Source of the DNA: Batkoa obscura
Taxonomy: Eukaryota; Entomophthoromycota; Entomophthoromycetes; Entomophthorales; Batkoaceae
DNA length: 64,000 nucleotides
Assembly: GCA_030770535.1 (NCBI GenBank)
Contig: JASVEC010000011.1
Location: forward strand, 310,001 to 374,000
Direction: 5' to 3'
Positions 59,798 through 64,000 of this stretch are shown piece after piece. The notes under the pieces were generated by a model. The model did not search any database. It was not told the origin of the DNA and worked only from the letters and a program-made list of their open reading frames with translations. Every line of letters begins with the position of its first letter. The first letter of the stretch is position 1. The position numbers and the translations under genes are program-made.

Positions 59798-60705
59798 TTA
59801 TTGAGCTACTAAAAATAATTTGGATGGATTAAGTTCTACAGCCATTTTTAAGTTTTCAAATGAATCTAAAGGAGACTTCTTACCATTTTCAGGATTAATA
59901 TAGAAGACAGACTTTGGTAAACAGCCAAGTCTTTCTTTAATTTTATTGAATAAAAGATCTAAAGTTAATTCTTCTCCTTTCAACCAAAAAGCCATCATAT
60001 CATTATTACTTTGTAATTTAATTTTAATTTGACCATAATTATTTAATAGTTGAGTACATCCACTAGTAACTGGTTTATTTTTATTATTTACTGTTATATC
60101 TTGTAAATTCAATTCCTTCATTCCTTTGTCCATTTTAATTTGATTCTGTTGAAAAAAATCAATTAAACAATCACTTTTTAATATATAACTAGATACATTT
60201 AATAAATGAATAAAATATAATTTTAATTCAGAAATAAATTGTTGATCAATAGCTTGTCCTTCTTCTAATGTAGGAATATATGGAAGTTTTCTTTCTTCCC
60301 CAGTTAAGCCAGCTTCCTTGGGAAATTGTTCTAATAATTTTAAATGCATTTGTTGTAATTGTTCTGATTTACAATGAACTATTTGATTACTAGAATCACT
60401 ATATAATACTAATAATTCAATTATATTCTTGTTAATAACTTGATTTACAAGAATGGATGCAATTGGGATTATATTTTTATTGAAATCAAGTATATGATGT
60501 TCATCTGAATTATATTGATTATTAAGATCATTACCTAAAATACCCCAATTAGATAATTGATCAGAAAGTCCATCAATAGTAGAAATAATTTGAGCATTTG
60601 GTGTAGATTCTGAACGACGAGATAAACTTGGTTTATTTCTTTCATTAATTACATTTCTTTGTTGAGTTGAACCTGTACTATTATTTTTTTTTAAATTAAC
60701 AGCTA

Positions 60706-60751
<46 letters not shown>

Positions 60752-61315
60752 TTGATTATTATTATTATTATTATTTTGATTTTCAAAACTTGAAGTTAAA
60801 GTTGGTGTTGATGGTAATAATTCTTCTTTAATTTCCACATTTTCTTTTAATATTTTACCAGGTAAACCTAACTTCCCAATTAATTTAGCTAAATAATAAT
60901 GTTCATCAACATCTTCTAATATTAATATCGGATCCCCTCTACATGCCTCTAAATCATCTGCTTTAAATTTATGACAATTAATTAATACATAAGCTAAGAT
61001 AGTTTTACTAGGTTTATATTGATTTCTTAAATTAGATTTACTTGGAGTGGTACTTTTAATCATTTCAAATTTTGATGTTGGTACTAAACCTATTTGTTTG
61101 GTTTTGGGATGAATTACTTGTAAATAATCTTTATTATTACTCATTTTTTGCATATAAAAACAATCTTCTAATTCAAAAGTAAATTCTTGATTACTTCGAG
61201 CTTGATGAGATTGAATTGCTCTTACTACTGAATAACTTTTAAAATTACTAGTATTATTCGTACTAGTTATAAAATTAGGAGGGGTTGTTTTATTATGATC
61301 ATTCGATAACATCAT
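59798..61315 (-). CDS. BEM1: BEM1-type polarity scaffold (SH3-SH3-PX-PB1)
   Basis: Scaffold linking the Cdc42 GEF (Cdc24) and PAK kinases at sites of polarised growth; fungal Bem1/Scd2. Single exon, 505 aa. Order: degenerate SH3 (about residues 28-86), second SH3 (about 105-160) with ADDLEACRGDPILIL and AKLIGKLGLPG as in Bem1 SH3-2, a poly-Asn tract (about 180-202), a Ser/Arg-rich linker, a PX domain (about 275-395; GEERKLPYIP near its end) and a C-terminal PB1 (about 425-505) starting IKIKLQ. The first SH3 lacks the usual ALYDY and WW residues. The poly-Asn run is encoded by a (TTA)n microsatellite and is expected to vary in length. Confidence 0.92.
60710..60776. repeat. (TTA)n microsatellite inside BEM1 coding sequence
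   Basis: About twenty trinucleotide units interrupted by two TTG/TTT Gln/Lys-type codons, read as AAT on the minus strand and coding for the poly-Asn linker. Confidence 0.93.
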
Positions 61316-61329
61316 GATTATTTATTTTA

Positions 61330-61427
61330 ATTGTAAATTGTAAAAGTTGTAGGTTGTAGGTTGTAAGCTATATAGCTGTAAGTTGTAAGTTGTAAGTTGT
61401 AAGTTGTAAATTGTAAATTGTAAATAG
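61330..61427. repeat. (GTAAGTT)n minisatellite with central palindrome
   Basis: About twelve 7-mer units of GTAAGTT/GTAAATT/GTAGGTT, interrupted once by the perfect palindrome AGCTATATAGCT (about 61367-61378). It lies 15-110 bp upstream of the BEM1 start codon, so probably in the 5' UTR or core promoter. Confidence 0.85.
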
Positions 61428-62435
61428 TTATATCAATCGAAATATGTATATAATATGAATTAAGGAAGTATTGAATAAATTAAACTAAATGAAGTAATAA
61501 TTTTTTATAAAGAAAATTAAAAAAATTAAATAAAAAAAAAGATAAAAAGATAAAAGTAATGTAATTAATTTTTATTTTATAAAAATATTCCTAAATTTAA
61601 ATAATTAAATTTTATGTTGTTTAATCGTGGGGTACTATAAATTAATTGAGTGGTTTGAATTTTCTTTTATGTAAAATTGGGAAAAAAAAGATTGGGTCTT
61701 TCTATATTTATTTCATTGTCCAATCAACAGTTACTATTAGTTAACTACTTCCAGATTCAATTTCTTTTTAAAAAAAGTTACTATTTTTTTATATTAAAAA
61801 ATAACACGCTTTTTTATTTTAGGCTTAAAAAAGTAAGCACTTTAAATGGTAAAATCAAAAATAGACCAATAAAATAATCGAATCAAGTATAATTGGAACA
61901 AATTAACTTGAATATTTTTATAAAAGGTTCCCCTACTTTAAACACAATATTAATTATCCAATTAGCCAAAATAAAAATATAAAAGTTGGTTTAATTAAAA
62001 AACTTCTTTCAACTGTTATTATTAGCCTCATGTTGAAGTTTATTTCATATTTTACTTTATTATCAAATTCAACTAAATTAAATTAAAACAATAAAATATA
62101 TTAAAAGACTCTCTTAAACAATCAAAATAAAATAGTGATAACAATGACCCTTAATTTTAATTGGTAGTTTGTATTTTTTTTTTGATCAAGTGATGTCATC
62201 TCTTATTATTTATTAATTTCTTTCTACTAATTAAATTTCCTTAAATTTTATTAGCTTTAATTAGTGATGGAAAATTAAATTATTATTTAATAGAACATTT
62301 TAATGATTTTATTTAATATTTATTTATGATATTAAAGTAGTCTAAATATCTAAAAAAATTGTTAGAAGTTTTAAGAATTGATTAATTTTCATTATATGCT
62401 ATGAAATGATTATAGTGATATTTATATCATTTAGT

Positions 62436-62470
62436 AAATTATATTAAATTATATTAAATTATATTAAATA
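62436..62470. repeat. 10-bp AAATTATATT tandem repeat
   Basis: Three and a half direct copies of the decamer. Confidence 0.85.
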
Positions 62471-62894
62471 AACCAAATACCCAATAATGAACACCTTAAT
62501 TAATTACTTTCATTTTTGCCAAGATATTAACTATTATTCTATATTTAGGCTTTATTCGAAACAGTAATAGATAGAATACTTTTTAATAATCTTTTTTTAT
62601 TTTTTTATTTTATTTATTTATTAAATTCTATTTTAATACTAATAGTACATTTATTATTTATCATACTATATTTAACCAAGTATAGTTTAGGAATTATTTT
62701 TTTTAAGTTTTATTTTTGTTTAAAAAATTTAAAAATTGTTATCTTAATTCTATTAACTATCAATTAATTAATAAACAAGTTTTTATATATAAAAAATTGA
62801 TTTTAAATATTCAATTCCAGTTAAGTATTAATATCAATTTACTGTTAGTAGTTATTGAATTAACTTAGTTGAGTTAAATATTTTTTTAGTTAAA

Positions 62895-62938
62895 TAGTAA
62901 TAGTAATAGTAATAGTAATAGTAATAGTAATAGTAATA
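62895..62938. repeat. (AGTAAT)n microsatellite
   Basis: About seven perfect hexamer units. Confidence 0.92.
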
Positions 62939-63838
62939 TAATTTAATTATTGAGATATTATTTCTTTTAAATTTCTTAATAATTATAAATGCAAATAAAA
63001 TTTATTCCTTTTTTTAATAAAAAACTTTAGATTATTTTAATCTCACCTTATCAATCTTAGCTATTAAAAAATAACTAAAGTTAAATATTCTGATTTCATT
63101 TTACTTTATAAAAAAAGAAAAAGAAAACATTGAATATTTCATTCATAAATTCTTATTATGTTCGCTAAAATTATTTAAAAAAAGATAATTATCATATCCT
63201 CTTTTATTTTCTTATCAATTTTAATAAGGGTAATAAAAATAACCTTAATGTTTGAATTTAATTTAATTTTAAAATAAATTAAGCTTGAAAATAATGGCTC
63301 AAAATGTTTGAAAATAATAAAATTATTACTTTTTTTTACTAATAAAATACCGCTAACTTTTAATATCTTTTTATTATTTTTATTATTTTTATTTAACTTT
63401 CTTTTTTGAACATCACTGCTTGTAAGTTGAAATGCTTAATGAAATAATTGATATTTTTATTATGCTTTTTATTTTTAAACCTCACCACTTATCAAGTTGA
63501 AATATAAAAAAAAGAATAATAAAATTTACCACATAAATTAATAAATAAAATAAAGTGAATAAAAAGTAACTTAAATATATGCCCATAAAGTTTCATTGAT
63601 TTTTTGGGCAAAGAAATTAATTTTAATAAACTTAGATTTTCAATTGAACTGAAATTCAATTTATTAATTTACAGTAATAATTTTCAATAAAATTCTTTTT
63701 ATCTTGAGATTCAATCCAAAAATTAATAATAAAAATAAAATTGAAAATTTCCTTATAATAATTTAACATAATATTTTTTACTTTCATATTTCTGACTCAA
63801 TTAAAATCTTTCTTAAACTTATCTTCTTCCCATTGTTC

Positions 63839-64000
63839 TTAAATCAATTCAACATAATTAGCTAAAGAATACAATATAGTTAATATTTATCCTGTAATAA
63901 TAAAAATCAATTTTTTTTATTACCTGGAAATATACCAATTTTACTTTTTAATTTACCTGTCCACCAATCTTCATTACTATTAGTTTTTTTAATAACATCA
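63839..64000 (-). CDS. SH3-domain protein, C-terminal end (partial)
   Basis: Two exons on the minus strand: one running from the window edge to 63924, then 63839-63861. Together they encode the last half of an SH3 domain: EDWWTGKLKSKIGIFPANYVELI and stop, with the DWW, the G-I-FP.NYV signature and no residues after the domain. So the protein ends with an SH3. The exon junction falls between FP and ANYV (G|CT). The identity of the full protein cannot be told from this piece; many actin-patch and endocytic fungal proteins end this way. Confidence 0.85.

Larger units (their letters stand above)
61316..63838. other. Very AT-rich 2.5-kb region upstream of BEM1
   Basis: Contains tandem repeats (61330-61427, 62436-62470, 62895-62938) and long A/T homopolymers but no supportable gene. 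It must include the BEM1 promoter and the 3' flank of the SH3 gene at the right edge. Confidence 0.6.

Noticed and set aside
61677-61877. 66-codon + strand open frame
   Set aside because: It lacks an ATG (opens with TTG), is Phe/Leu/Lys-rich low complexity, and has no splice or domain evidence.

Overview
The window is about 75% A+T and has the gene texture of a fungal nuclear chromosome: compact protein genes on both strands, many phase-consistent GT...AG introns of roughly 40-65 nt (often with a TACTAAY-like branch site), TTA-rich leucine codons and mostly TAA stops. Fungus-associated genes (a BEM1-type SH3-SH3-PX-PB1 scaffold, AIM19, a PMT protein O-mannosyltransferase, an SPP2-type G-patch factor) sit next to genes that are commoner in animals and early-diverging fungi than in Dikarya: ABCD4, HSDL2, an FLVCR-like carrier, a DUF4460/TCAIM-like protein and a BRI3-like protein. 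That mix plus the low GC suggests an early-diverging (zygomycete or zoosporic) fungus. An entomophthoralean such as Conidiobolus would fit, but this is inference and no marker here proves it.

Layout. 1-5.3 kb is dense: the end of an NAD kinase gene, a tiny CHCH protein, an 11-exon sideroflexin, AP-3 sigma, a DUF4460 protein and an SPP2/GPKOW G-patch protein. 5.7-10.1 kb holds ribosomal protein eL22 and chaperonin subunit CCT4, separated by 1.9 kb without a gene. 11.3-17 kb carries an FLVCR-like transporter, a BRI3-like membrane protein, a peroxiredoxin-like (PRXL2/AhpC-TSA) protein and an MSS4/DSS4 protein. A gene-free 2.8 kb stretch with microsatellites precedes a PMT gene at 19.7-23.1 kb, whose MIR region carries a Lys/Glu-rich insertion of about 255 residues. 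A tRNA-Cys(GCA), TFB3/MAT1, cytochrome c oxidase subunit IV/COX5 and a GID7/WDR26 WD40 protein follow.

31.4-45.2 kb is filled by two tandem, same-strand, diverged genes for TPR/MLP1-type nuclear-basket coiled-coil proteins. 45.4-55.4 kb carries HSDL2, PEX11, AIM19, a three-exon orphan, a DRAP-deaminase (RIB2-like), a TVP38/VTT membrane protein and an ABCD4-type cobalamin transporter. 55.7-64 kb holds a mitochondrial-type PPR protein, a BEM1 polarity scaffold and the C-terminal SH3 domain of another protein cut by the right edge.

The clearest non-genic signal is a family of about 100-bp miniature inverted-repeat elements (ends GGGGATGT...ACATCCCC, apparent 4-bp target duplications). It has at least five recognisable copies plus decayed pieces, concentrated between 10 and 24 kb and always between genes. 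No CRISPR array, retroelement, phage or toxin system was seen. The genes are mostly housekeeping functions rather than one pathway. Recurrent themes are mitochondrion/peroxisome biology (sideroflexin, CHCH, COX5, AIM19, PPR, PEX11, HSDL2), endomembrane trafficking (AP-3 sigma, MSS4, TVP38) and cofactor transport or synthesis (FLVCR-like, ABCD4, RIB2-like).
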